The notes under the pieces: generated by a model | Database searches by the model: none | The model's input: only the letters and a program-made list of their open reading frames with translations | Told to the model about the DNA's origin: nothing | Assembly (NCBI GenBank): GCA_902621305.1 | Contig: CACNLM010000006.1 | Coordinates: forward strand, 1-64,000 | Length of the DNA stretch: 64,000 nt | Direction: 5' to 3' | Origin: an uncultured Alphaproteobacteria bacterium | GTDB lineage: Bacteria; Pseudomonadota; Alphaproteobacteria; HIMB59; GCA-002718135 | Translations under genes and position numbers: made by a program | In this document: piece after piece, positions 29,403-40,741 of the stretch | Layout: each line of letters starts with the position of its first letter | Position numbering within the stretch: position 1 is the stretch's first letter

Positions 29403-32067
29403 TAGAGTTTAATTTATCTTCTACGTATTTTATACTTTCATTAATTTGACTAACATCTGATCCTCCTCCTTGAGCAAGATCTTTTCTACCACCCCCACCC
29501 TTGCCACCTAGAATAATTGAAATTTCTCTTATTTCTTTTGAAGCATCAAAAAGATCTGTAATATCTTCTGTAACTCCTAGCACAATAGATAGTTTATTTT
29601 CATTGTTTGAAATTATTAACGAAACACTATTTTTATTATATTGTTTTTTTTGCTCATCAATAAATGTTTTCAAAGATTTATTAGGGTAATCTTCAGCAAT
29701 TAAGTATATAAAATTTAATTCTTTGATTTTTTTTACAACAATATTATCAATATTTTTTGATATAGACATATTTTGTTTTAATTTTTCGTGTATCTGAATT
29801 AATTCTTTAATTAACAAACCTTTGTCTTCAGATTCATTTTTAAAATTATAATCAGCATTAATATTTTTAATTTTATTCTTTAAATCTTCAATTTGATTAT
29901 CTTGGTTTTTATTTTTTTCTAATAATTTTCTTTCTATTTCTTTAATATATTTATCCACTGCAACATTAGATACTGCTTCAATTCTTCTTATTCCAGATGC
30001 AACACTAGATTGATTAGTTATTTTAAATTTACTTATTTCACCTAATTTAACAACATGAGTTCCTCCACATAATTCTTTTGAAAAGAATGATTCATTTTCT
30101 TGACCCATTGTTACTACTCTTACTTCATCGCTATATTTTTCTCCAAACAATGCCATCGCACCTTCTTCAATAGCTTTTTTTTGATCCACAATTTTAATTT
30201 CAACAATTCCATTTTTTTGAATTTGATCATTTACAATTTCTTCAATATTCATGAGTTGATCTTTTTCAATTGGATTATTGTGACTAAAATCAAATCTAAG
30301 TTTTTCTGAATTTACAAGTGAGCCCTTCTGTGTGACATGCTTGCCCAGTATTTTTCTAAGAGCAGCATGTAATAAATGAGTTGAAGAATGATTATATTTA
30401 ATAAAATCTCTATTCAATGTATTAATTCTTGCTTTAATAGTATCTTCAATTTCGCATTCACCACTAATTACTTTACCTTTGTGAAGAAAATAGTTTCCAA
30501 ATATTTTTGTAGTATTCATAACTTCAAACTTAAAGTTATCATTTTCAAAAAAACCATGATCTCCCACCTGACCACCACTTTCTCCATAAAAAGGTGTTTG
30601 ATTTAATATTATAATTGCTTCTTGATCCTTTTTAATTTTATCTACTGACTTACTTTCTGATATGATTGAAATTATTTTACAATCAGCTTCCATATCAGAA
30701 TATCCTAAAAATTCTGTTGGATCTATTTTAGAAGTTATTTCAAACCAAATGCCTTCATCCTCGATGTCTCCTGTACCTTTCCAACTTTGTCTTGCTCTTT
30801 CCTTTTGATCTAACATTTTTTGTTCAAATGTTTTTATATCGACTTCAATATTTTTACTTTTCAAATAATCTTGTGTTAAATCTAAGGGAAATCCATAGGT
30901 GTCGTATAATTTAAATGCTACTTCTCCATTAAATATATTTGTTGAGTTAGAAATTTCCTCATCTAAAATTTTAATTCCTTTTTCAACAGTTTCCTTGAAT
31001 TTAGTTTCTTCATTCATTAATGTATTAGTGATCAGATCTTTTGCTCTATCTAATTCAGGATATGAATTTTTAATTCCATCTAAAAAAATAGGGAATAGCT
31101 TATGAAAAACAGGCTCTTTATTACCTAAAGAGTGAGCGTGTCGCATTCCCCTTCTCATTATTCTTCGTAAGACGTATCCCCTACCTTCATTTGAAGGCAT
31201 AACTCCATCTGCAATTAAAAAAGAGGAGGATTTTAAGTGATCTGCAATTACTCTATGACTAGGACTTGTTATTGAACTTTCATCGCCACATAATTTTGTT
31301 GATTCATTTATAATCGGTTGAAATAAATCTGTTGAATAATTATCATTAGAACCATCTAGAAGAGCTGTCATTCTCTCTAATCCCATTCCAGTATCAATTG
31401 AGGGTTTTGGTAGATTTATTCTCTCAGATTTAGATATCTGCTCATATTGCATAAATACCAAATTCCATATTTCTATAAATCTATCACCATCTTCGTTTGG
31501 AGAGCCTGGAGGGCCTCCTTCGTATTTATCACCGTGATCATAAAATATTTCAGAACATGGACCGCAAGGCCCAGTCTCACCCATTGACCAAAAATTGTCA
31601 GATGTACTTATTTTAATAATTTTATTTTCAGATAATCCAGCTATTTTTTTCCATAAATCAAAAGCTTTCTGATCATCAGAATAAACTGTTACTAAAAGTC
31701 TATCTTTATTTATTGAATATTCTTTGGTTATTAGATTCCAAGCTAGTTCTATGGCCAGCTCTTTAAAATAATCTCCAAAAGAGAAATTACCTAACATTTC
31801 AAAAAAAGTATGGTGCCTTGTCGTATATCCTACATTTTCTAAATCATTGTGCTTACCGCCTGCTCTTACACATTTTTGAGCAGTAGTCGCTCTGTTATAA
31901 TCTCTTGTCTCCTTACCTGTAAAAATATTTTTAAATTGTACCATTCCAGAATTAGCAAACATTAGAGTAGGATCATTATCTGGCACAAGAGAACTTGAAT
32001 GAATAATCTCGTGTCCATTTTTTTTGAAATAATTAAGAAATGTAGACCTAATCTGATTTGAATTCAT
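29395..32067 (-). CDS. alaS: alanine--tRNA ligase
   Basis: [48 protein letters not shown]-terminal [16 protein letters not shown]. Confidence 0.98.
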   Translation of the reverse strand: MNSNQIRSTFLNYFKKNGHEIIHSSSLVPDNDPTLMFANSGMVQFKNIFTGKETRDYNRATTAQKCVRAGGKHNDLENVGYTTRHHTFFEMLGNFSFGDYFKELAIELAWNLITKEYSINKDRLLVTVYSDDQKAFDLWKKIAGLSENKIIKISTSDNFWSMGETGPCGPCSEIFYDHGDKYEGGPPGSPNEDGDRFIEIWNLVFMQYEQISKSERINLPKPSIDTGMGLERMTALLDGSNDNYSTDLFQPIINESTKLCGDESSITSPSHRVIADHLKSSSFLIADGVMPSNEGRGYVLRRIMRRGMRHAHSLGNKEPVFHKLFPIFLDGIKNSYPELDRAKDLITNTLMNEETKFKETVEKGIKILDEEISNSTNIFNGEVAFKLYDTYGFPLDLTQDYLKSKNIEVDIKTFEQKMLDQKERARQSWKGTGDIEDEGIWFEITSKIDPTEFLGYSDMEADCKIISIISESKSVDKIKKDQEAIIILNQTPFYGESGGQVGDHGFFENDNFKFEVMNTTKIFGNYFLHKGKVISGECEIEDTIKARINTLNRDFIKYNHSSTHLLHAALRKILGKHVTQKGSLVNSEKLRFDFSHNNPIEKDQLMNIEEIVNDQIQKNGIVEIKIVDQKKAIEEGAMALFGEKYSDEVRVVTMGQENESFFSKELCGGTHVVKLGEISKFKITNQSSVASGIRRIEAVSNVAVDKYIKEIERKLLEKNKNQDNQIEDLKNKIKNINADYNFKNESEDKGLLIKELIQIHEKLKQNMSISKNIDNIVVKKIKELNFIYLIAEDYPNKSLKTFIDEQKKQYNKNSVSLIISNNENKLSIVLGVTEDITDLFDASKEIREISIILGGKGGGGRKDLAQGGGSDVSQINESIKYVEDKLNSIS

Positions 32068-32103
32068 GAAAAGGTATTATAACTTGAAAACTCTATTGTC
32101 TAA

Positions 32104-32135
32104 ATAAAAAAGCGCCTATTTTGAAATAGGCGCCA
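32104..32135 (-). terminator. rho-independent terminator downstream of recA
   Basis: On minus strand: GGCGCCTATT-TCAA-AATAGGCGC followed by TTTTTTATTT. Confidence 0.85.
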
Positions 32136-32152
32136 AACAAAAATACTATTTA

Positions 32153-33271
32153 CTATTCTTTTATTTCTTCAACTTCTTTAGCTTCTTTTTCTTTTTCTTT
32201 TTCTTTATTCTCTACTTTTCCTTCCATCATAGCTTTTTCAACTATTCCAGCATTTTGTAGAATTTGATTTTCTATTTCTTTAGCTATAGTAGGATTGTCG
32301 TTAAGAAAATTTTTAACGTTTTCTCTGCCTTGTCCTATTTTAGTATTTTTGTATGAAAACCATGATCCTGATTTATCAATAATTTCTGCTTTGACACCTA
32401 AATCAACTAATTCACCTAATTTAGATATCCCCTCTCCGTACATTATATCAAATTCAACAACTTTGAATGGAGGTGCGACTTTGTTTTTAACTATCTTTAC
32501 TCTAGTTTGATTTCCAATGATTTCATCTTTATCTTTTATTGCACCAATTCTTCTAATGTCCATTCTTACAGAAGAATAAAATTTTAAAGCATTACCCCCT
32601 GTAGTTGTTTCAGGGCTACCAAACATAACACCAATTTTCATTCTAAGTTGATTTATGAATACAACTAGAGTGTTTGATTGAGCAATTGAACTTGTAAGTT
32701 TTCTTAAAGCCTGACTCATCAATCTAGCTTGCAAACCAGGTAAAGAATCTCCCATATCGCCTTCTAATTCAGCTCTTGGTACAAGTGCTGCAACTGAATC
32801 AATAATTAGCACATCAATACCTCCAGATTTAATTAAAGAATCAGCAATTTCTAAACCCTGCTCTCCTGTATCAGGCTGGGAAATTAATAATTCTTCTAAA
32901 TTTACACCTAATTTCTTAGCATATGCTGGATCCAGAGCATGCTCTGCATCTATAAATGCGCAATTGCCGCCTTGTTTTTGTGACTCTGCAACAATATGAG
33001 TAGCTAAAGTAGTTTTACCAGAACTTTCAGGTCCATAAATTTCAATAATTCTCCCCTTTGGTACTCCTCCAATACCAAGAGCTATATCAAGCCCTAATGA
33101 ACCGGTAGATATTGCTTCAATATCTACGTTTGTTTTAGAGCCCAATTTCATTATTGAGCCTTTTCCATAATTTTTCTCTATTAGGCTTACAGCGGCTTCT
33201 AGAGATTTACTTCTGTTTTCTTTATCCATTGAATTTTCGTTATTTACTACTTTTAATTTAGCTTGAGACAT
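32153..33271 (-). CDS. recA: recombinase RecA
   Basis: [34 protein letters not shown]; Lys/Glu-rich C-terminal tail. Confidence 0.98.
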   Translation of the reverse strand: MSQAKLKVVNNENSMDKENRSKSLEAAVSLIEKNYGKGSIMKLGSKTNVDIEAISTGSLGLDIALGIGGVPKGRIIEIYGPESSGKTTLATHIVAESQKQGGNCAFIDAEHALDPAYAKKLGVNLEELLISQPDTGEQGLEIADSLIKSGGIDVLIIDSVAALVPRAELEGDMGDSLPGLQARLMSQALRKLTSSIAQSNTLVVFINQLRMKIGVMFGSPETTTGGNALKFYSSVRMDIRRIGAIKDKDEIIGNQTRVKIVKNKVAPPFKVVEFDIMYGEGISKLGELVDLGVKAEIIDKSGSWFSYKNTKIGQGRENVKNFLNDNPTIAKEIENQILQNAGIVEKAMMEGKVENKEKEKEKEAKEVEEIKE

Positions 33272-33356
33272 TTAATTTCTCCATTAATTTCCTATGTTTT
33301 TATTAAGATTCTTGCAAATCATGTTTACTTGTACACGTTTTGTTCTATTTTTAAAA

Positions 33357-33371
33357 GTTCTATTTTTGTTC
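33357..33371. promoter_or_regulatory. candidate alphaproteobacterial LexA/SOS box GTTC-N7-GTTC
   Basis: GTTC-TATTTTT-GTTC, 86 bp upstream of the recA start codon; additional GTTC at 33342-33345. Confidence 0.6.
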
Positions 33372-33485
33372 TTTTACAAAAATTTGATTAAAATATTGAA
33401 AAATATGAATTTTTAATAATAAATAAAATTTCAATATTGCTTGAATAAATAAAATCATTTGATAAATCAGCAACTTTTTAAAATT

Positions 33486-33893
33486 ATGACTAAATTACCT
33501 AAAAATTATAAACCGACTCAGAAAGAAAAATTTATGAATGCCAAAATGAAAGAATATTTTAGGCAAAAATTAGTGAGTTGGAAAAATGATCTACTTAAGG
33601 AATCATCTCAGACTTTAAGCAATCTTCAGAATGAGAATGAAGCAAAACCCGATATAACTGATAGAGCATCTGAAGAAATAGATAGATCCTTCGAACTCAG
33701 AACAAGAGACAGAGAAAGAAAACTGATCAATAAAATAGATGCCGCCCTACAAAGAATTGAAGATGGATCTTATGGTTATTGTGATGAAACAGGTGATCCA
33801 ATTAGTATCAAAAGGTTAGAAGCAAGACCAGTTGCAACATTGAGTTTAGAAGCTCAAGAAATGCATGAAAAAGCAGAAAAAAGAATTAGTTAA
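33486..33893 (+). CDS. dksA: RNA polymerase-binding transcription factor DksA (TraR/DksA family)
   Basis: MTKLPKNYKPTQKEKFMNAKMKEYFRQKL, IEDGSYGYCDETGDPISIKRLEARPVA. Confidence 0.92.
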   Translation: MTKLPKNYKPTQKEKFMNAKMKEYFRQKLVSWKNDLLKESSQTLSNLQNENEAKPDITDRASEEIDRSFELRTRDRERKLINKIDAALQRIEDGSYGYCDETGDPISIKRLEARPVATLSLEAQEMHEKAEKRIS

Positions 33894-33903
33894 TTTTTTT
33901 TAA

Positions 33904-34101
33904 ATGTCAGATTTTTATATAGGTGATCTTACACCCGGTACTTTTGTTGTAAATGTCAGCAAAGAAAAAGAATGGGGAATTGGCCAAGTACAATCATGTA
34001 TTAATAATATCGTTACAATTAATTTTGAAAATGTTGGAAAAAAAACTATTAACCCTAGAGAAGTTGAATTAAAAATAATTAATATAAATGCAACTAATTG
34101 A
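33904..34101 (+). CDS. DUF3553 family protein
   Basis: PGTFVVNVSKEKEWGIGQVQSCINNIVTINFENVGKKTI. Confidence 0.75.
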   Translation: MSDFYIGDLTPGTFVVNVSKEKEWGIGQVQSCINNIVTINFENVGKKTINPREVELKIININATN

Positions 34102-35080
34102 TCAGTATTTAAGAAAAGTAAATTATCTAAGAGTATCTGTTACAGATAGATGTGATCTGAGATGTGTTTATTGTATGAAAGAAAAAATGCAATTTCTCCC
34201 ACGAAAAGACATACTCACTTTAGAAGAAATTGAAAGATTATGTGACAACTTTATAGAACTCGGAGTTGAAAAAATTAGATTAACTGGGGGTGAGCCTTTG
34301 GTAAGAAATGATATTATAAAATTAATTGAAAAACTTAATACTAAAAAAGAAAAAACAAATCTAAAGGAAATAACACTGACAACAAATGGTACATTATTAA
34401 AAAAATATGCTAAACTACTGAAGCTAAATGGTATTAATAGGATTAATGTTTCTCTAGATACAATTAATCCTGAAAAATATAATAAAATAACAAGATTTGG
34501 AAATATTGAAAAAGTTTTTGATGGAATTAATGAATCACTTGATAACAACATAAAAATTAAAATTAATACTGTAATAATTAAAGATTTTAATGAAAACGAA
34601 ATTGAAGAATTAATAAATTGGACTAGTAATAAAAAAATTGATCTTACATTTATCGAAGTAATGCCAATGGAAGAAACAGATGTATCAAGAGAATATCAGT
34701 TTATCTCATTATCTGATACTTTTTCAAAACTAGACAAAATATATAAATTTTCTAAAATTGATTATAGTACTGGAGGTCCAGCAAGATTTTATACTAGTGA
34801 TTTAGTTTCTAATAAAATTGGATTTATAAGTCCTTTAACAAATAATTTTTGTGCCTCTTGCAATAGAGTAAGAATATCGAGCACTGGTAAACTTTTCATG
34901 TGCCTTGGTCAGAATGACTTTGTTGATTTTAGAGAAATAATGAGAAAAGATTATAGTGATGATTATATAAAAGAAAAAATTAAGTTTGCTCTTAATATTA
35001 AACCAAAACAACATGATTTTATGATTGGAGAAAAAATTAATAAATATATGAAAAGACATATGAATGTAACAGGTGGATAA
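34088..35080 (+). CDS. moaA: GTP 3',8-cyclase (radical SAM) MoaA
   Basis: YLRVSVTDRCDLRCVYCM radical-SAM motif; C-terminal CASCNRVRISSTGKLFMCL. Confidence 0.95.
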   Translation: MQLIDQYLRKVNYLRVSVTDRCDLRCVYCMKEKMQFLPRKDILTLEEIERLCDNFIELGVEKIRLTGGEPLVRNDIIKLIEKLNTKKEKTNLKEITLTTNGTLLKKYAKLLKLNGINRINVSLDTINPEKYNKITRFGNIEKVFDGINESLDNNIKIKINTVIIKDFNENEIEELINWTSNKKIDLTFIEVMPMEETDVSREYQFISLSDTFSKLDKIYKFSKIDYSTGGPARFYTSDLVSNKIGFISPLTNNFCASCNRVRISSTGKLFMCLGQNDFVDFREIMRKDYSDDYIKEKIKFALNIKPKQHDFMIGEKINKYMKRHMNVTGG

Positions 35081-35838
35081 TGAAATTTCATTTTTTATCA
35101 TCAAACAATCCTGAGGCAAAAAATACAGAAAAAAAACTAACAGAATTATTTGGACAAAATTCTGTGGAAGATGCCGACTACATTATTCCAATTGGAGGCG
35201 ACGGATTACTTTTAAAATCACTTCATAATTTTAATAAACTAAACAAACCATTTTTTGGAATAAACTTTGGTTCAATTGGGTTTTTAATGAATAATCTTAT
35301 TAATGAAAATTTAAATGACATGATTATCAATGCTAAAAAATCTACTTTTAAACCATTAAAAATGACTGCACAAAGTGTTAATAATGAAATCTTTGAGGCA
35401 TATGCATATAATGAAGTTTCTCTTATGAGGCAGACTCATTTGGCATCAAAAATTAAAATCAAAATAAATGAGAAAGTAAAAATGGAAGAATTGATATGTG
35501 ATGGCGTTTTGTTATCTACATCAGCTGGAAGTACAGCTTATAATCTATCCGCACATGGTAGTATTTTACCTTTAGACTCAAATATACTTGCATTAACTCC
35601 AATCAGTGCCTTTAGACCAAGGAGATGGAGAGGTGCTCTGTTATCTGAAATTAGTAAAATTGATTTTGAAGTGTTAAATCATGATGAACGCTCATCTAGT
35701 GTAACTGCAGATAATGTTGAATTTAGAGATATTAGTAAAGTGAATATTGTTTCTTCAGATGACAATAAATGCACTGTATTGTTCGATAGTAAGCATTCTA
35801 TTGAAGATAAAATTTTAAATGAGCAATTTAATTATTAA
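35080..35838 (+). CDS. nadK: NAD kinase
   Basis: IPIGGDGLLLKSLH, GINFGSIGFLMN, STSAGSTAYNLSAHG. Confidence 0.92.
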   Translation: MKFHFLSSNNPEAKNTEKKLTELFGQNSVEDADYIIPIGGDGLLLKSLHNFNKLNKPFFGINFGSIGFLMNNLINENLNDMIINAKKSTFKPLKMTAQSVNNEIFEAYAYNEVSLMRQTHLASKIKIKINEKVKMEELICDGVLLSTSAGSTAYNLSAHGSILPLDSNILALTPISAFRPRRWRGALLSEISKIDFEVLNHDERSSSVTADNVEFRDISKVNIVSSDDNKCTVLFDSKHSIEDKILNEQFNY

Positions 35839-35840
35839 GA

Positions 35841-36215
35841 TCAAATTTTTTTAAAAACACATATCTTGTTACCATCTAAATCTCTTAAATATGCATAATA
35901 ATCTTTACCATGTCTGGGTCCAGGCATCCCCTCGTCTTTTGCTCCAAGACTTATTCCAATATTATAAAATTCATTAACATTTTTTTTAGAATTAGCTTTA
36001 AAAGTAATCATTGTACCATTTCCTATGGTTGCTTTTTTTTTGTTATGAGGTCTAATCAAGTATAATTCTATTTTTTTAGGTGTTTCTTTTTTAGCATAAC
36101 CAAAATAACGATGATGAGATAATACTCTTTTAATTTTTAGAGGTTTTAAAATTTTACTATAAAATGCAGATGATTTTTTTAAATTATTTGTTCCAATAGT
36201 AATAAAAGCAAACAT
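35841..36215 (-). CDS. VOC family (glyoxalase/bleomycin resistance-like) protein
   Basis: MFAFITIGTNNLKKSSAFYSKILKPL, YYAYLRDLDGNKICVFKK. Confidence 0.85.
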   Translation of the reverse strand: MFAFITIGTNNLKKSSAFYSKILKPLKIKRVLSHHRYFGYAKKETPKKIELYLIRPHNKKKATIGNGTMITFKANSKKNVNEFYNIGISLGAKDEGMPGPRHGKDYYAYLRDLDGNKICVFKKI

Positions 36216-36226
36216 AATTTAATGAT

Positions 36227-36311
36227 TGGTAGCCTCGGCCGGACTTGAACCGGCACTCCCAAAAGGGCAAGGATTTTAAGTCCTTTGTGTCTACCATTCC
36301 ACCACGAGGCC
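36227..36311 (-). tRNA. tRNA-Leu (anticodon UAA), CCA encoded
   Basis: Minus-strand GGCCTCGTGGTGGAATGGTAGACACAAAGGACTTAAAATCCTTGCCC..GCCGGTTCAAGTCCGGCCGAGGCTACCA; anticodon arm AAGGA-CTTAAAA-TCCTT, long variable arm. Confidence 0.95.
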
Positions 36312-36327
36312 TATTTCTGGACTAATA

Positions 36328-37074
36328 TCAAACTATAGAACTTTTTCCACCATTTAATTCAATCATCTTAGTTATATCATTAACTATTGGTTGAATAGAT
36401 TTCATCTCCCATGATGAAACAACTATGTTAACACCGCCTGTTTTAGCTGCAAGATTAAAATATGGGTAACTACCGATTGATGCATTTGTATAATTGTTTT
36501 GAATATTTTTTAAATTTTTTGCAATTTTACTTTCGTATAAATTAGTATTAATTGTTGTAACAAGTTTTGGTTCACCTTTTTTAATTTTTTTCATTAATTC
36601 ATCAAACATAACTTGCATTATTTCTGGCACACCGGGTAAAACATAGATATTTTTTACAATAAATCCTGGTGCAGCGGTCATTGGATTTAAAATAAGCTCT
36701 GAACCAAATGGCATTTTGGCCATCCTTTGCCTGCTTTCATTAAATTCACCTTTTGGATAATAATTTTCAAGAATCTCAAAAGCCATTTTATTTGTTTCAT
36801 ATTGTAAATTAAAGGCTGCAGATATACTTTCTGAAGTGATATCATCATGAGTTGGTCCAATTCCCCCAGTAGTAAAAACATAAGAATATTTTGAGCTATA
36901 TTTTAATACGTTTTCTATTATTGTTTTTTTATCATCCTGAATAACAATAACTTCTTCTAACTTAATACCAGCTTCTAATAATTTTTTTGCAAGATAATTT
37001 GAGTTTGTATCTTGAGTTCTACCAGAAAGTATTTCATCACCAATAACAATAACACCTGCAGTAAAAGAACTCAT
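36328..37074 (-). CDS. competence/damage-inducible protein A-like (CinA N-terminal, MoCF-biosynthesis fold)
   Basis: AGVIVIGDEILSGRTQDTNSNYLAKKL, FTTGGIGPTHDDIT. Confidence 0.9.
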   Translation of the reverse strand: MSSFTAGVIVIGDEILSGRTQDTNSNYLAKKLLEAGIKLEEVIVIQDDKKTIIENVLKYSSKYSYVFTTGGIGPTHDDITSESISAAFNLQYETNKMAFEILENYYPKGEFNESRQRMAKMPFGSELILNPMTAAPGFIVKNIYVLPGVPEIMQVMFDELMKKIKKGEPKLVTTINTNLYESKIAKNLKNIQNNYTNASIGSYPYFNLAAKTGGVNIVVSSWEMKSIQPIVNDITKMIELNGGKSSIV

Positions 37075-37131
37075 ATGATTAATTGATATTTTCTATATAT
37101 TATTTATTAATCGTAAGTAATTATTTTTTAA

Positions 37132-37926
37132 ATGAGAAACAACAATATCCCAATACATACAAAAAAAGATTTTGAAGGCATGAGGGAAGCTGGTTCTTTA
37201 GCTGCTGATGTTCTAGATTCTTTATATGAAAAGGTTGTTCCAGGTATCAGTACTCAAGAAATAAATGACATATGTCATAATCAAATTATTCAAAACAAAG
37301 CAATACCAGCTCCTTTAAATTATAAAGGTTTTCCAAAATCAGTTTGTACATCTGTTAATCATGTTGTTTGTCATGGAATTCCTTCTGAAAGAAAAATTCT
37401 TTCTGACGGCGATATAGTAAATGTAGATGTAACAGTTATTCTAAATGGTTGGCATGGTGATAGTTCCAGAATGTTTGTTGCAGGCAAGACCAATAATAAA
37501 AATTATGATTTTTTAAAAATAACTTATGAATCTTTATTAATTGGTATTAGTGAAGCTAAACCTGGTAAGCATATTGGTGATATTGGAAATAAAATTCAGA
37601 AACTTGCTGAAGGAAAAGGTTACTCTGTAGTAAGAGATTTTTGTGGTCATGGAATTGGAAAGGAATTTCATACTCCACCTAGTGTTTTACACTTTGGAGA
37701 ACCAGGTGAGGGACCAATGTTAGAACCTGGAATGTTTTTAACAATTGAGCCAATGATTAATTTAGGTGGGTGGCAAACAAAAATACTAAATGATGGATGG
37801 ACAGCTGTAACAAAAGATAAATCTTTATCTGCTCAATTCGAGCATACAATTGGAATAACAGAAGAAGGAAATGAAATATTTACACTATCTAAAAATAATA
37901 CATCTTTTCCAATAAAGGATGTATAA
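37132..37926 (+). CDS. map: type I methionine aminopeptidase
   Basis: SVNHVVCHGIPSE, DGDIVNVDVTVILNGWHGDSSRMF, GHGIGKEFHTPPSV, FTIEPMI-like. Confidence 0.96.
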   Translation: MRNNNIPIHTKKDFEGMREAGSLAADVLDSLYEKVVPGISTQEINDICHNQIIQNKAIPAPLNYKGFPKSVCTSVNHVVCHGIPSERKILSDGDIVNVDVTVILNGWHGDSSRMFVAGKTNNKNYDFLKITYESLLIGISEAKPGKHIGDIGNKIQKLAEGKGYSVVRDFCGHGIGKEFHTPPSVLHFGEPGEGPMLEPGMFLTIEPMINLGGWQTKILNDGWTAVTKDKSLSAQFEHTIGITEEGNEIFTLSKNNTSFPIKDV

Positions 37927-37935
37927 GTAGATTAA

Positions 37936-39228
37936 ATGATTCCTAGATATAATAGACCTAAAATTGAAAAGATTTGGTCATTAGAAAATAAATTTAAAAT
38001 TTGGACAGAGATTGAGTGTTTGATTGCAGAAAAACAAGCATTGCTCGGCGTTATTCCAAAAAAAGCAGCAAAAGAAATAAGAAATAAAGCAAAATTTAAT
38101 GTTAAAGAAATAGAAAAAATTGAAAAAGATACAAAACATGATGTTGTTGCTTATATTAATAATGTAAGCAAATATATTGGTGACTCATCAAAGTATTTTC
38201 ATTTTGGTGTAACATCAAGTGATATTATTGATACTTCATTTTCTGTACAACTTAAGCAAACCTCTGAAATAATAAGAAAAAGTTTAGTAGAATGTATTCA
38301 AAGTTTAAAAATCAAATCTAAAAAATATAAAGACACATTAATGATTGGACGAAGTCATGGGATACATGCTGAGCCTATTACTTTTGGATTAAAATTATCT
38401 TCTTTTTATTTTGAGTTTAAAAGAAATTTAAAAAGACTTGATCAGGCAATCAACGAAATATCTGTTTGTGCTATTTCTGGACCTGTTGGAACCTTTAATT
38501 CTATAGACCCTCGAGTTCAAGATTATGTGGCAAAAAAACTTAAACTAAATTCTGAAGATGTATCAACTCAAGTAATTCCAAGAGACAGGCATGCTTATTT
38601 TTTCTCAGTACTAGGGATTTTAGCATCTTCTATTGAAAGATTTGCTGTGGAAATTCGAAATCTACAAAAAACAGAAGTATTAGAAGTTGAAGAAAGTTTT
38701 TCTTCTAACCAAAAAGGTTCTTCTGCAATGCCTCACAAACGTAATCCGGTTTTGAGTGAGAACTTAACAGGTATTTCACGATATATTAGAAGTGGTGTAA
38801 TACCTTCTCTAGAAAATGTCGTACTTTGGCATGAAAGAGATATTAGTCATTCTAGTGTTGAAAGAATTATGACTCCAGATATTACAATTGCAACTGATTT
38901 TGCACTGAATCGTTTAAATGGAATTATAAAGAATTTAAAAGTCTATCCAAAAAATATGTTGAAAAATTTGAATATGCTTGGAGGCTTACATAGAACTCAC
39001 AATATTATGTTAAAATTAATTGAAAAAGGACTGAAAAGACAACAAGCTTATAAAATTGTTCAAGAAAGTGCCATGGAAACATGGAATAATAATAAGAATT
39101 TTTCCCAAGTTTTTCAAAAAAATAAAGAATTAAATAAAATATTAAATTCAAAAGAAATCATGAAAATCATTAAAGATGATAATGATCTAAAGAAAATAGA
39201 TTGGATTTTTAAAAATAAAATTAAATAG
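37936..39228 (+). CDS. purB: adenylosuccinate lyase
   Basis: MIGRSHGIHAEPITFGLK, GSSAMPHKRNPVLSENL. Confidence 0.96.
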   Translation: MIPRYNRPKIEKIWSLENKFKIWTEIECLIAEKQALLGVIPKKAAKEIRNKAKFNVKEIEKIEKDTKHDVVAYINNVSKYIGDSSKYFHFGVTSSDIIDTSFSVQLKQTSEIIRKSLVECIQSLKIKSKKYKDTLMIGRSHGIHAEPITFGLKLSSFYFEFKRNLKRLDQAINEISVCAISGPVGTFNSIDPRVQDYVAKKLKLNSEDVSTQVIPRDRHAYFFSVLGILASSIERFAVEIRNLQKTEVLEVEESFSSNQKGSSAMPHKRNPVLSENLTGISRYIRSGVIPSLENVVLWHERDISHSSVERIMTPDITIATDFALNRLNGIIKNLKVYPKNMLKNLNMLGGLHRTHNIMLKLIEKGLKRQQAYKIVQESAMETWNNNKNFSQVFQKNKELNKILNSKEIMKIIKDDNDLKKIDWIFKNKIK

Positions 39229-39265
39229 TCTTTATTTTTACTAATATCTGAACTATTTTATAGGT

Positions 39266-39496
39266 ATGCCAATGAGTGTTGAACAAATTGAACAATTTAT
39301 TAAAGAAGCTATACCAGATGCAACTGTTGAAATTGAAGATCTTAAAGGAGATGGTGATCATTACAGTGCTACAGTAACATCAAAATCTTTTTCTGGAAAA
39401 ACAAGAGTAGAACAACATAAAATGGTTTATGATGCTTTTAATGGTAAAATGGGTAGTGATTTGCACGCACTTAAGCTAAAAACTGTATCGGAGTAA
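39266..39496 (+). CDS. BolA family protein
   Basis: DLKGDGDHYSATVTSKSFSGKTRVEQHKMVYDAF; adjacent to monothiol glutaredoxin. Confidence 0.9.
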   Translation: MPMSVEQIEQFIKEAIPDATVEIEDLKGDGDHYSATVTSKSFSGKTRVEQHKMVYDAFNGKMGSDLHALKLKTVSE

Positions 39497-39498
39497 TA

Positions 39499-39840
39499 AT
39501 GAATAATAATGACCATGTATCTCAAAATATAGAAAATGAAATTAACTCTAATGATGTAATGCTTTTCATGAAGGGCACCCCTGTATTTCCAATGTGTGGA
39601 TTTTCTGCAAGAGTAGTTGAAATATTAAATAAAGTAGGTGTTAAATTTGGAAGTGTGAATGTGTTAGAGAGTGACGAAATGAGAGAAGGTATTAAAATAT
39701 ATTCTAATTGGCCAACCATACCACAACTTTATGTTAAGAAAGAATTTATAGGTGGTTGTGACATTATAACTGAAATGTTTGAAAGTGGCGAATTATTAGA
39801 ATTATTAAACACAAATGGAATAGACGTAAACCCTTCATAG
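39499..39840 (+). CDS. grxD: monothiol glutaredoxin Grx4 family
   Basis: MLFMKGTPVFPMCGFSARVVEIL, WPTIPQLYVKKEFIGGCDII (CGFS). Confidence 0.95.
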   Translation: MNNNDHVSQNIENEINSNDVMLFMKGTPVFPMCGFSARVVEILNKVGVKFGSVNVLESDEMREGIKIYSNWPTIPQLYVKKEFIGGCDIITEMFESGELLELLNTNGIDVNPS

Positions 39841-39841
39841 A

Positions 39842-40741
39842 TTGTTAAATAATAGTTTTTCAAAAGGTGTAATATTTTCATGTATTGCATCAATTTTTTG
39901 GGGGCTTCCACAACCCCTTTTTTTTAATGAATTAAATCACGTTGAGACTATTGAAGTTGTAGCTCATAGAGGTTTCTGGTCGTTTATTTTTCTATTTTTA
40001 TTATTAATTTTAGTCTCAAACTTAAGTGATTTTATTGAAATATTTAAATCTAGAAAAAGAATTTTTATTTTAACAATTACAGCTTTTCTTATTGCAGGTA
40101 ACTGGGCAGGTTTTATTTATTCTGTAGGGCAAGAAAGAGTTCAGGATGCATCAATGGGTTACTTTATTACTCCAATGATCAGTATTATTTTAGGTTATTT
40201 TTTTTTAAATGAAAAAATAACTAAGCCTAAATTTGCATCTGTATGTCTTATGTTCTCAGGTGTATTATTCTTATTTATTAACCTGAAACAATTTCCATTC
40301 TTGATAATTTGGATTGGAACCTCATGGGCAATATATGGATTATTAAGAAAACAAGTTAATATTAATCCTTCAATTGGTTTACTTTATGAAACTTTTATAA
40401 TATCTTTAATATCTATCCCGTATTTAGCTTATTTATTTTGGCAAAATGAAAATAGTATTTTTAGTATTGATTTGAAGACATCATTATTTTTAATTCTAAC
40501 AGGAGCTGTAACAATTTTTCCATTATTTTTTTTTAATTTGGGTTTAAAATTTATTCAATTAGGTCTTGCTGGAGCTTTATTTTACTTAGCACCAACATTT
40601 CATTTTATAACTTCAGTATTTATTCTTAATGAAGAAATTTTACAAATTAAGTTAATATCATTTATAATTATTTGGATAGGAATAATAATTTATATTTATG
40701 ATAGTTATAAAAAAGAAATTATCTTGAATAATACTCAATAA
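39842..40741 (+). CDS. rarD: EamA family transporter RarD
   Basis: Ten hydrophobic segments; [38 protein letters not shown] start. Confidence 0.85.
   Translation: MLNNSFSKGVIFSCIASIFWGLPQPLFFNELNHVETIEVVAHRGFWSFIFLFLLLILVSNLSDFIEIFKSRKRIFILTITAFLIAGNWAGFIYSVGQERVQDASMGYFITPMISIILGYFFLNEKITKPKFASVCLMFSGVLFLFINLKQFPFLIIWIGTSWAIYGLLRKQVNINPSIGLLYETFIISLISIPYLAYLFWQNENSIFSIDLKTSLFLILTGAVTIFPLFFFNLGLKFIQLGLAGALFYLAPTFHFITSVFILNEEILQIKLISFIIIWIGIIIYIYDSYKKEIILNNTQ

Noticed and set aside
30100-31105. Three plus-strand ORFs opposite alaS
   Set aside because: Phe/Asn/Ile-rich shadow ORFs within a full-length AlaS.
34168-34551. 127-aa minus ORF inside moaA
   Set aside because: Antisense to the conserved MoaA radical-SAM region; Ser/Phe/Leu-rich composition typical of the reverse complement of AT-rich genes.
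36227-36311. G-U pair at the tRNA-Leu acceptor end (G1-U72)
   Set aside because: E. coli tRNA-Leu(UAA) has the same pair as far as I recall; not unusual.
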